Shown here in pieces: positions 12,897 through 20,122 of a stretch of DNA of 36,677 bases. A model generated the notes under the pieces. It saw nothing but the letters and a program-made list of their open reading frames with translations. It was not told the origin of the DNA and ran no database searches. How positions within the stretch are numbered: position 1 is the first letter of the stretch; each line of letters begins with the position of its first letter. The position numbers and the translations under genes are program-made. The stretch comes from a virus: the IMG/VR virus record IMGVR_UViG_3300032240_002757, positions 1 to 36,677 of that record. One strand, written 5' to 3'.

Positions 12897-15721
12897 TGAT
12901 ACCCCAGTTGCGCTGCAGGACTGAGTTCACATTCAGACAGGCGTTCGGCCCAGTCAACAGGGTCGCCGAAGCGGTCAAGGATGTTGGTGCTACCGCCGCG
13001 GGAATCGTGGACGGTAGCACGTGGGGCCACGTCCGTTGGGCCAAGGCTGCAGCCGCGGCTGGATTCAAGCCGCTGTTCGGGACTGAGTTCGCCGTGCCAC
13101 TGCCGGACGGACGCAAGCCGCAAGCATGGACGCTGGCAGAAGACACCAAGGCGTTCTACCGCTTCAGCACTGCGCTGCGGCAGAAGGAGGTGGATCCGGT
13201 TGCATTGTTGTCAGAGCACAAGGGCATTGTCCGGTTTGCAGGCGCGGGGTTGACCGATCCGGAGTTGTTCGATTACATCGACCTCAACCCTGCATCGCCT
13301 GTCATGCAGCGAGCCGCACTGATGTTGCACAAGCGCACCGGCAAGCCGCTGGTCGTGACTAGCGCTAACTTTTACCCGAAGGTCAGCGACTACGCCGCAT
13401 TCATGTCGATCGGTGGTCGGGAATCGACTACGCCGCAGCACGTCTTGACAGATGAAGAGTTGCGCAAGCACCTACGCATTCTGGACGACGCGGCTTGGGA
13501 ACGAGCCGTCAACAATACCCACGAGGTCGCCGAGCGCTGCGCAGGAGCGTTGCCGACCGCACCCATCATCCATGTGGATGGCGACTTACGGGCCTTAGCC
13601 GAGGAAGGCAGACAGCGCCGGTTACAACTAGGTCACCTGCCAGAATGGCCGCAGCTCTATGAAGATCGTCTGCAACGCGAGCTCAGCGCCATCGAGGCCA
13701 AGCAGTTCGAGAGCTACTTCATTGTGGTCTCGGACTTGGTCAATTGGGCCAAGGAACGCATGCTGGTTGGTCCAGGCCGCGGCTCGTCTGCAGGCTCGTT
13801 GCTTTGCTATCTCTTGGGCATCACCGAGGTTGATCCGATCCCGCACGGCTTGCTGTTCGAGCGGTTCATCGACTTGACCCGCAAGGATCTGCCGGATATC
13901 GACATTGACTTCTCAGATACGAAGCGTGACTTGTGCTTTGATTACTTGGCTGACAAGTATGGCCGCAATTGTGTGGCGCGCATAGGGAATGTTAACACCC
14001 TGAAACCACGCTCGGTTCTAGCCGAAGTATGCAAGCGGTTTGGCATCCCCGACAAGGAAAGATTTGAGCTGCTGAACGTGCTCATTGAATATTCGTCCGG
14101 CGACTCGCGTTACGGCAAGGGACTGGAAGATACCTTGCACAACACCGACATTGGGCGGCGCTTTATGGAGCGCAACCCGAAGGCTGTGGTCATGGGCGAA
14201 GTTGAGAACCACGCATGGCACACCGGCGTGCACGCCGCAGGGGTGATTGTTTGCAACGTGCCGGTTGACGAGTTCTGCACCATCGGGCCGGATGGGGTTG
14301 CCCACATCGACAAGCCCGACAGCGAATACCTTAACCTACTCAAGATAGACGCGTTAGGGCTGCGTACGTTGGGCGTTATCGAGGATAGCGGGGTCGTAAC
14401 CGCCGAGGCGTTGTACGCGCTCAAGTTGGATGACCCAGCCGTTCTCGAGATCTTCAACCAGAAGAAATTTACCGGCATTTTCCAGTTCGAAGGCCAGTCG
14501 CAGCGCACCATCTCGGCACAAGTCTATGTAGACTCATTCCGCACCGTGGACCATCTCACCGCGCTGGCAAGACCTGGACCATTGGGCGGCGGCGCAACCG
14601 GCAAGTATATCAGCCGCAAGGCCGGTCTGGAAGAGGTCTCGTACACGCACCCAGCTCTGGAAGGGTTGCTGAACGACACCTACGGCGTGGTGCTGTACCA
14701 AGAGCAGGTCATGCGCATTGTACGCGACATCGGCAAGTTCTCTTGGGACGAGACAACCGTCATACGCAAGGCGATGTCTGGCCGCAAGGGCAAGGAATTC
14801 TTCGACCGCCAAGGCGAGAAGTTTATTGCTGGCGCGGCTGAAGACAACATCGACAAGCGAACAGCCGCAGACATCTGGAACGAGATCTGTAACTTCGGCG
14901 CGTGGGGCATGAACAAGTCGCACACCTGCGCCTACGCCGTCATCAGCTATTGGTGCGCCTGGATGAAGGCCTACCACCCGCTGGAATACGCCGCCGCGTG
15001 CTTGAGGTCGGCGAAAGATGACGACCAAACGATGGAGATCCTGCGCGAGATGGCGGCTGAAGGCGTCAGTTACACGCCGTTCGATGCCGAACTCAGCGAC
15101 ATCAACTGGTCGGTGCAGGACGGCAAACTGATCGGCGGCTTCTTGAACCTAGTCGGCTTCGGCCCCTCCAAGGCTGTCGCAGCGGTTGAGGCTAGACGCT
15201 TGGGCGCGGTGGACGACAAGTTGCGCAAACGCATTGACGAGGCGCATGTCAAGTTCTCAGATCTGTACCCAATCAGCCGCACCTATGCTGAATGGTACGC
15301 AGATCCGGTCGCACACGGCTGCCGCGTTGGTTCCAAGATTTACACCGCCGACGAATTGCCTTACAGCGGCAACGTGCTGTTCATCGGCAAGATCGCCAAG
15401 AAGGAGCTGCGTGACGAGAACGAAACAGTCCGCGTAGCGAGACGAGACGGCAAACGTCTAGACGGTCAAACTCTGTTCGCAGACTTCTTCTTGAAGGATG
15501 ACACAGGCATCCCAATCATTTGTCGCATCAACCGTTTCAATTACGAGCCTTTGGGCCGCATTGCGATGGAACGGTTGGTGGCTGACCAGGATGTGCTTCT
15601 TATACGCGGCAGGCGTGTGCCGAATTTCAACATGATCCAGATCGAGCGGGTAAAGGTGCTCAACAGGGAGGAGAGCCTCAGTGAGACGTCCAGAGCAAAG
15701 GTTGTGGGACAGACTGCGTAA
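12896..15721 (+). CDS. dnaE: DnaE-type DNA polymerase III alpha subunit
   Basis: 941 aa from the ATG at 12896 (TGATG overlap); a GTG at 12893 would add one residue. Domains in order: an N-terminal PHP-like domain (about 1-250), the C-family palm with GPGRGSSAGS (about 292) and catalytic PDIDIDF (333-339), a third acidic residue in LLKIDALGLRT (about 485), then KAMSGRKGKEF and AWGMNKSHTCAYAVISYWCA of the fingers, and a C-terminal OB-like part. It is shorter than the roughly 1160-aa bacterial alpha. PHP metal ligands appear lost: LRCRTEFT replaces the usual LRVHSxYS. No clear clamp-binding motif is visible. It is the phage replicative polymerase, probably with the DnaQ-like protein encoded upstream. 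Confidence 0.92.
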   Translation: MIPQLRCRTEFTFRQAFGPVNRVAEAVKDVGATAAGIVDGSTWGHVRWAKAAAAAGFKPLFGTEFAVPLPDGRKPQAWTLAEDTKAFYRFSTALRQKEVDPVALLSEHKGIVRFAGAGLTDPELFDYIDLNPASPVMQRAALMLHKRTGKPLVVTSANFYPKVSDYAAFMSIGGRESTTPQHVLTDEELRKHLRILDDAAWERAVNNTHEVAERCAGALPTAPIIHVDGDLRALAEEGRQRRLQLGHLPEWPQLYEDRLQRELSAIEAKQFESYFIVVSDLVNWAKERMLVGPGRGSSAGSLLCYLLGITEVDPIPHGLLFERFIDLTRKDLPDIDIDFSDTKRDLCFDYLADKYGRNCVARIGNVNTLKPRSVLAEVCKRFGIPDKERFELLNVLIEYSSGDSRYGKGLEDTLHNTDIGRRFMERNPKAVVMGEVENHAWHTGVHAAGVIVCNVPVDEFCTIGPDGVAHIDKPDSEYLNLLKIDALGLRTLGVIEDSGVVTAEALYALKLDDPAVLEIFNQKKFTGIFQFEGQSQRTISAQVYVDSFRTVDHLTALARPGPLGGGATGKYISRKAGLEEVSYTHPALEGLLNDTYGVVLYQEQVMRIVRDIGKFSWDETTVIRKAMSGRKGKEFFDRQGEKFIAGAAEDNIDKRTAADIWNEICNFGAWGMNKSHTCAYAVISYWCAWMKAYHPLEYAAACLRSAKDDDQTMEILREMAAEGVSYTPFDAELSDINWSVQDGKLIGGFLNLVGFGPSKAVAAVEARRLGAVDDKLRKRIDEAHVKFSDLYPISRTYAEWYADPVAHGCRVGSKIYTADELPYSGNVLFIGKIAKKELRDENETVRVARRDGKRLDGQTLFADFFLKDDTGIPIICRINRFNYEPLGRIAMERLVADQDVLLIRGRRVPNFNMIQIERVKVLNREESLSETSRAKVVGQTA

Positions 15722-16112
15722 GGCTGCGGCTGGTCGAGTCCACACGGAGCGGATAGAGAATCTTGTTGGGGTCGGTAGGCCGGACGTAGACACGCTGGTT
15801 TCTGGCAGTTTCGTGCCGGTTGAGTTGAAAGCAATCGCTGATTGGCCGGCAAAAGCAGCGACGAAAGTTTTGGGCCGCAGCGGGTTGTCGCAGGTGCAAA
15901 AGAATTGGCACTTGAACTGGCGACGGTGGGGCGGTAGGTCATTAATTGTTGTTGAGGTAAAAGATGAAGTGTTCACATTCAACGGAAGTACCGCTGATCA
16001 TGTTAATGATTACAACACCAGAAATTTTCGCAGCGCGGCGATGGTTGTGGGCATCGAGGCAACGGTCGACCTTCTTGTTGGCCTGAGCCAGAAAGGCAAA
16101 GATGAAGACTAA
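15681..16112 (+). CDS. PD-(D/E)XK (VRR-NUC-like) nuclease
   Basis: 143 aa from a GTG at 15681 with ribosome site AGGGAGGAGA; it overlaps the end of the polymerase gene by 41 bases in another frame. GVGRPDVDTLVSGSFVPVELKAI contains the G-x-PD...ExK nuclease core, and IENLVGVG before it fits the VRR-NUC pattern. The C-terminal half is less conserved. Such small nucleases are often encoded next to an SNF2-like helicase in phages, as here, and may process branched or replication-intermediate DNA. The nuclease fold is well supported; the exact substrate is not. Confidence 0.75.
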   Translation: MRRPEQRLWDRLRKAAAGRVHTERIENLVGVGRPDVDTLVSGSFVPVELKAIADWPAKAATKVLGRSGLSQVQKNWHLNWRRWGGRSLIVVEVKDEVFTFNGSTADHVNDYNTRNFRSAAMVVGIEATVDLLVGLSQKGKDED

Positions 16113-17568
16113 AGGCATGCAACACCAAGTGCAAGCATTGCAGCGGCTGCAAGGCCGCGATGCATTCGCGCTGTTCATGGAACAAGGCACCGGCAAGACT
16201 TGGACGCTGCTGGCAGACGCCGAGCGGTTGTATGCGAAAGGTGAGATCGATGGCTTGTTGGTCGTGGCCCCCAATGGCGTGCACACCAACTGGGTCAACC
16301 GAGAAATACCGGCGCACATGGAAGGCAACATCATCGCGCGCGCTTGGCGGTCTGGAGCCAGCACCAAATACACCAAACATCTGGAAGAGCTGTTCAAGCC
16401 GAGGAACGAAGGCGAGCCGGTGCCGTTACGCATCTTGTCAATCAACATCGATGCGCTGGTCACCAAGAAAGGCGTGGAGTTCTGCGAACGGTTCTTGAAC
16501 GCGACCAACGCTATGATCGTGCTGGACGAGTCGTCTCGAATCAAGAACCCAGACGCTGCGCGCACCAAAGCATTGATGCGGCTGCGCAGGAAAGCAAAAC
16601 ACGCCCGCATCGCTTCAGGCACGCCGGTCACCAACTCGCCGGTCGACGTGTTTGCGCAGATGGAATTCCTTGAGTCTGGTTTGCTCGGCACAACCAGCTA
16701 CCGAGCGTTCGTCGCCGAATACGCCGACCTGATGCCGGCAACGCACCCATTGATGCAAAACATGATTCGCCGCAACCCCAGAGCGGCGCATGCGCAGATA
16801 GTTGCCAGGAATGCAGACGGTTCGCCGCGCTGGCGCAATTTGGACAAGTTGCAAAAGTTGCTGGAGCCTAACTCATTCCGCGTGCTCAAGAACGAATGTT
16901 TGGATTTGCCGGCAAAGATCTACAAAACCATCACGTTCGAGCTAGACTCTGACCAGCGCCGCGCATATGAGAAAATGCAAAATGAGCTGCGCATTGAGCT
17001 GGGTGACAGCACCGAGTTGCCGGTCAGCGAATTGGCGTCTCTGATCAAGTTGCAGCAAATCACCAGCGGCTACGTCAACACGCCAATGGGCGTCCAATAC
17101 GTCTCAGACAAGAACCCTAGGCTAGAGACCTTGATGGACATAATCGAGGATTTAGACGGGCAATTCATCATATGGGCGCGGTTCCGAGAAGAGCTCAGCG
17201 CCATAGCCGCGGCATTGACCAATGCGCAAATCAACAACGTGGAATATCACGGCGGCGTCGACGTCGCAAACCGAGAGCGAGCAGTCAACATGTTCTCTAA
17301 CGGCTCGGCCAGAGCGTTCGTCGGTCAGCCGCAATCCGGTGGCATCGGCTTAACCCTGACCGCGGCTGAGACCGTGATCTACTTTTCCAACGACTTCAAC
17401 CTGGAGACGCGGTTGCAGTCTGAAGACCGCGCGCACCGGATCGGCACCAAACGCAATGTTGTTTACATAGACATCGCGGCAGAGAACACAATCGACGAAC
17501 AAATATCACGCAATTTGCAAAGGAAACAAAGAGTTGCCGCAGTCGTGCTGGGCGACGCGGCGGCGTGA
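16102..17568 (+). CDS. SNF2-family SF2 helicase/translocase
   Basis: 488 aa, overlapping the nuclease gene by 11 bases; the ATG follows AGAAAGGCAAAG. Motif I is MEQGTGKTWTLL (26-37), motif Ia LLVVAPNGVHTNW, motif II VLDESSRIKN (D142-E143-S-S in place of DEAH), motif III IASGTPVTNSPVD, and motif VI SEDRAHRIG (440-448). The order and the DRAHRIG motif are those of compact phage SNF2 enzymes. It probably moves along double-stranded DNA to remodel or unwind it during replication or recombination with the adjoining nuclease. Confidence 0.9.
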   Translation: MKTKGMQHQVQALQRLQGRDAFALFMEQGTGKTWTLLADAERLYAKGEIDGLLVVAPNGVHTNWVNREIPAHMEGNIIARAWRSGASTKYTKHLEELFKPRNEGEPVPLRILSINIDALVTKKGVEFCERFLNATNAMIVLDESSRIKNPDAARTKALMRLRRKAKHARIASGTPVTNSPVDVFAQMEFLESGLLGTTSYRAFVAEYADLMPATHPLMQNMIRRNPRAAHAQIVARNADGSPRWRNLDKLQKLLEPNSFRVLKNECLDLPAKIYKTITFELDSDQRRAYEKMQNELRIELGDSTELPVSELASLIKLQQITSGYVNTPMGVQYVSDKNPRLETLMDIIEDLDGQFIIWARFREELSAIAAALTNAQINNVEYHGGVDVANRERAVNMFSNGSARAFVGQPQSGGIGLTLTAAETVIYFSNDFNLETRLQSEDRAHRIGTKRNVVYIDIAAENTIDEQISRNLQRKQRVAAVVLGDAAA

Positions 17569-17571
17569 GAA

Positions 17572-17585
17572 GAGCGATAATTAGC
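17572..17585 (+). promoter_or_regulatory. Second copy of the GAGCGATAATTAGC element
   Basis: Identical over 14 bases to 9366-9379 and located right after the helicase stop, 25 bases before the next ATG with its TCAGAAAGGAA ribosome site. It includes the -10-like GATAAT. It probably starts a sub-transcript for the ssDNA-binding candidate and its neighbours. Confidence 0.45.
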
Positions 17586-17610
17586 CTAGAACCGTCAGAA
17601 AGGAAAATAG

Positions 17611-17946
17611 ATGTCTAAAGTTTACGCGCCGCAAATACCGTCGAAGTACGACTCAGCCACCAAGTTGTGGTTGCCTTCGATCAACCTAGAGCCAGCCAAG
17701 AAGTTCGGCGAGCTGGTGGTCATGCTGCCGCCAAATGCGAATAGGTTGCACGTCAACCCATTGATCTCCGCTATAAAAGAGCAGATGAAAGATTATGGGC
17801 CTGAAGATTATATCGTAGCTGTTGGAGATCCATCCCTCATCGCGGCTTCCGCTTGCATCGCCGTCAAGAAGACCGGCGGCTTGCTGAAGATCTTGAAATG
17901 GGATAGGCAGTCCAGCAGCTATATAGCCGTGGAGATCGAAACATGA
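17611..17946 (+). CDS. Conserved hypothetical phage protein
   Basis: 111 aa with a good ribosome site (CGTCAGAAAGGAA, 17593-17605). The core VVMLPPNANRLHVNPLISAI and DYIVAVGDPSLIAASACIAV alternate strands and helices. I recall proteins of this pattern ('DYIVAVGDPxLIAxA') beside replication genes in other phages, without known function. The stop overlaps the next ATG (ATGA). Confidence 0.72.
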   Translation: MSKVYAPQIPSKYDSATKLWLPSINLEPAKKFGELVVMLPPNANRLHVNPLISAIKEQMKDYGPEDYIVAVGDPSLIAASACIAVKKTGGLLKILKWDRQSSSYIAVEIET

Positions 17947-18437
17947 GCGATGGTATCCAACGTGCAGTTAAACTGGCAGAATTGCTGATCGAGTTGCGCG
18001 GCAATGTAACCAGACTAGAGTCCGAATTGGCCACCGCTAAGGAAGATATGAGGCGTGTTGAGCAAGAAGATCTCCCAGACCTGATGCAAGAGTTGGGGCT
18101 GGAGACTTTCAAACTCAAATCTGGCGAAGTCATCGAGGTCAAGAATGAGGTGGAGTGCAGCATCTCAGAAGATCGCCGCGCTGTTGCTCATGAATGGCTA
18201 ACATCGAACGGCTTCGGTGGCCTCATCAAAACCGAGGTGGTGGTCAAGTTCGGACGCGACGAGCACGATGCCGCAGTTGCTTGTGCAGAGAGCGTGGGTG
18301 GTGAGATGGTAGAGCGCGTGCACCCGATGACGCTCAAGAGTTTCATCAAGGAGCAGATGGAGGCTGGCAGAGCCATCCCATTCGACACTTTCGCCGTCCG
18401 TCCGTTCAACAAGGTAAAGATAACGCTGAAGAAGTAA
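17943..18437 (+). CDS. Conserved phage protein with N-terminal coiled coil
   Basis: 164 aa. The first 55 residues form a likely coiled coil (ELLIELRGNVTRLESELATA, then KEDMRRVEQEDLPDLMQELG). The C-terminal part has FKLKSGEVIEVKNEV, LTSNGFGGLIKTEV and VHPMTLKSFIKEQMEAG. This arrangement is common in phages near helicase and ssDNA-binding genes, and I know of no proven function. It probably works with the proteins around it in DNA replication or recombination. Confidence 0.75.
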   Translation: MSDGIQRAVKLAELLIELRGNVTRLESELATAKEDMRRVEQEDLPDLMQELGLETFKLKSGEVIEVKNEVECSISEDRRAVAHEWLTSNGFGGLIKTEVVVKFGRDEHDAAVACAESVGGEMVERVHPMTLKSFIKEQMEAGRAIPFDTFAVRPFNKVKITLKK

Positions 18438-18441
18438 CGCC

Positions 18442-18455
18442 ACGCCGCGCGGCGT
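18442..18455. other. Perfect 14-bp palindrome ACGCCGCGCGGCGT
   Basis: The palindrome lies in the short gap between two early genes and is not followed by a U-run. It may be an mRNA hairpin that sets the relative level of the downstream gene, or a chance GC-rich palindrome. Confidence 0.35.
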
Positions 18456-18492
18456 ATCTGAGCGCGGCAACATGCTAGAAAGTGAGGGCCAA

Positions 18493-19317
18493 ATGGCTAC
18501 CAAGAACGAAGTTGTTGAGAAGAAGAGCACCGCAATCGCGATCCCCGCGATGGACTTTGCGGCTGACGCCGGTGCTGGTATGGAAGGTGCAGGGCAGGAA
18601 TCGTTCGCGATTCCGTTCCTGAGCGTGCTGCAAAAGGGTTCGCCGCAGGTAGACGAGGCCTCTGGTGCAGCCATTGAAGGCGCACGCGCCGGTATGTTGT
18701 TCGAGAACGTCACAGGCCGCTTGTTCAGTGGCAAGGACGGCGTCGTGGTCGTACCGTGTTCGTATCGCCGCGAGTTCTTGCGTTGGGGCGCGCGTGACAA
18801 TGGCGGCGGTTTCAAGGGCGCTTACAGCCCAGAGGAAGTTGCCGAGATGCGAGCCAAGGGCCAAATCGTCGAAGTCGAGGGCAAGTTGTATTCCCCTGAG
18901 TCCGACGGCTCTGTCAGCCCCACCAAGAGCGATCGCTTCAACGATACCCGCAACCATTACGTCTTGATCATGGACGAGGCTTCGGGCGCTTGGACTGAGG
19001 CGCTGCTCTCGCTGACCAGCACCCAGATCAAGAAGTCGAAGATGCTGATGTCGGCTCTCGCATCGGTCAAGTTGAAGAACAGCGCAGAACAGATGTATAC
19101 GCCGCCGACCTTCGCCAACTACGTGCGCATCACCACTGCCGGTGAAAGCAACGACAAAGGCACTTGGTTCGGCGTCAAGTTCGAGCTGGCTGGTACCGTC
19201 GACCGCGCTGAGGTCTATTCAGCGGCTAAGGCGTTCCACTCCAACATCGCCAAGGGCGGCGTGCAAGTCAAGTACGACGACGCCAACGGCGAAGAGACAA
19301 CCGCGCAAGGGTTCTGA
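18493..19317 (+). CDS. Putative ssDNA-binding protein of phage type
   Basis: 274 aa from the ATG at 18493. The start is chosen over 18472 because CTAGAAAGTGAGGG, a variant of the ribosome box, sits between the two. The middle has FAIPFLSVLQKGSPQVDEAS, MLFENVTGRLFSGKDGVVVV and a strand-rich region, then a C-terminal domain with KGTWFGVKFELAG. I recall this pattern ('FLxxLQxxSPQ...GxxxNxxTGxxxxGxxGxxxxP') from phage proteins next to replication genes that are sometimes called ssDNA-binding. There is no acidic C-terminal tip typical of gp2.5 or SSB. The assignment is tentative; no other SSB is present in the window. Confidence 0.6.
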   Translation: MATKNEVVEKKSTAIAIPAMDFAADAGAGMEGAGQESFAIPFLSVLQKGSPQVDEASGAAIEGARAGMLFENVTGRLFSGKDGVVVVPCSYRREFLRWGARDNGGGFKGAYSPEEVAEMRAKGQIVEVEGKLYSPESDGSVSPTKSDRFNDTRNHYVLIMDEASGAWTEALLSLTSTQIKKSKMLMSALASVKLKNSAEQMYTPPTFANYVRITTAGESNDKGTWFGVKFELAGTVDRAEVYSAAKAFHSNIAKGGVQVKYDDANGEETTAQGF

Positions 19318-19322
19318 CGAGG

Positions 19323-19340
19323 TCGGGGCTGCGGCCCCGA
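19323..19340 (+). terminator. Possible weak terminator or attenuator
   Basis: TCGGGGC and GCCCCGA form a 7-bp stem around TGCG, followed by TTCTTAT. The U-run is short and the next gene's ribosome box follows within ten bases, so partial termination or mRNA end protection after the abundant ssDNA-binding candidate is more likely than full stop. Confidence 0.45.
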
Positions 19341-19364
19341 TTCTTATCTTAGAAAGGAAAAGTC

Positions 19365-19700
19365 ATGAAAAAGCACACGAAAGTTTTCTGGACGACGCAG
19401 GAGCGTGAACAGATTTATGCACGACTCAAAGGGTTGTTCTTGACCGATAGAAACATCAGCGACACAGATGCGTTAGAAATGGCGCAGCGTATTCTGCCGT
19501 CTCACCGCAGACGCCCCAACAAATACAAGTTGGCGTGGATCATGCGCTCTGTCATCAATCAGGCGCGGCTGGAAGCTGAAATGAAAGACAATGGCAAGCC
19601 GGAAGGGCAAACTGCGACGGAAAGTTCCGTGTTGTTCGACGTAATGGTTGAGGCCGTCGCAGAGAAGATCGCCGCGCGCGTCAAGGAGTTGCTGAAATGA
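19365..19700 (+). CDS. Hypothetical phage protein
   Basis: 111 aa, MKKHTKVFWTTQEREQIYAR onward, with the ribosome box TCTTAGAAAGGAA (19345-19359). Basic and helix-rich, with ALEMAQRILPSHRRRPNKYK in the centre. The C-terminus is amphipathic. The opening 'WTxxExxxIxxRLxxLxxxx' looks like a small DNA-associated protein, but I do not recognise the family. Overlaps the next ATG. Confidence 0.65.
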   Translation: MKKHTKVFWTTQEREQIYARLKGLFLTDRNISDTDALEMAQRILPSHRRRPNKYKLAWIMRSVINQARLEAEMKDNGKPEGQTATESSVLFDVMVEAVAEKIAARVKELLK

Positions 19701-19924
19701 TCTACAAAGAACCTAGCTTCATCGAATCGATCATACAAGTCTTCAAAAAACCGGATGCTGATGAGTTGGCGCAACAAGAGTTGGAAGAGTCGCGCCGCAG
19801 CCTTCTGGAGTGCCAGCGCATGAAAGATTACTACGATAATATGGTAAAATTTCACACCGCGAGGATCGCTGCTCTCAAGAAGAACAGCAAACCAATAGAG
19901 GATGCCTTGGGGATACATTCGTAA
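19697..19924 (+). CDS. Small coiled-coil hypothetical protein
   Basis: 75 aa starting in an ATGA overlap. Residues about 20-60 form a likely coiled coil (DELAQQELEESRRSLLECQR, then KDYYDNMVKFHTARIAALKK). Such small helical proteins occur near the end of phage early regions; function unknown. Confidence 0.6.
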   Translation: MIYKEPSFIESIIQVFKKPDADELAQQELEESRRSLLECQRMKDYYDNMVKFHTARIAALKKNSKPIEDALGIHS

Positions 19925-20120
19925 CGTGCTTGGCCCTGGACTGCATTGGGGTCGCACTCAAGAGCAGTACAGGGCGGCTATCGCACGCGCTGAGGCTGAT
20001 GGTCAGCACGAGGCCGCAGAGCACATCAGAATCATCCTCCAACTCCGCAATTCTGTCATGATGGAAAAAGAAGCCCCGCAAGCAGCGGGGCTAAACGACA
20101 TTGTCGTCGGGGGAGATTGA
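19902..20120 (+). CDS. Small hypothetical protein at the end of the early unit
   Basis: 72 aa, overlapping the previous gene by 23 bases. The core GYIRNVLGPGLHWGRTQEQY and RAAIARAEADGQHEAAEHIR look protein-like, but the ATG at 19902 has no proper spacer from GAGG, so the true start is uncertain (GTG at 19926 is an alternative). Its 3' part overlaps the leftward terminator, and its stop lies three bases from the stop of the converging gene. Confidence 0.5.
   Translation: MPWGYIRNVLGPGLHWGRTQEQYRAAIARAEADGQHEAAEHIRIILQLRNSVMMEKEAPQAAGLNDIVVGGD
20065..20092 (-). terminator. Rho-independent terminator of the leftward structural unit
   Basis: On the reverse strand AGCCCCGC-TGCTT-GCGGGGCT (20092-20072) forms a perfect 8-bp GC stem and is followed by TCTTTTTCC. 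It lies about 30 bases past the stop of the last leftward gene. In the plus direction there is no U-run, so it acts mainly on leftward transcripts. Confidence 0.88.
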
Positions 20121-20122
20121 TC

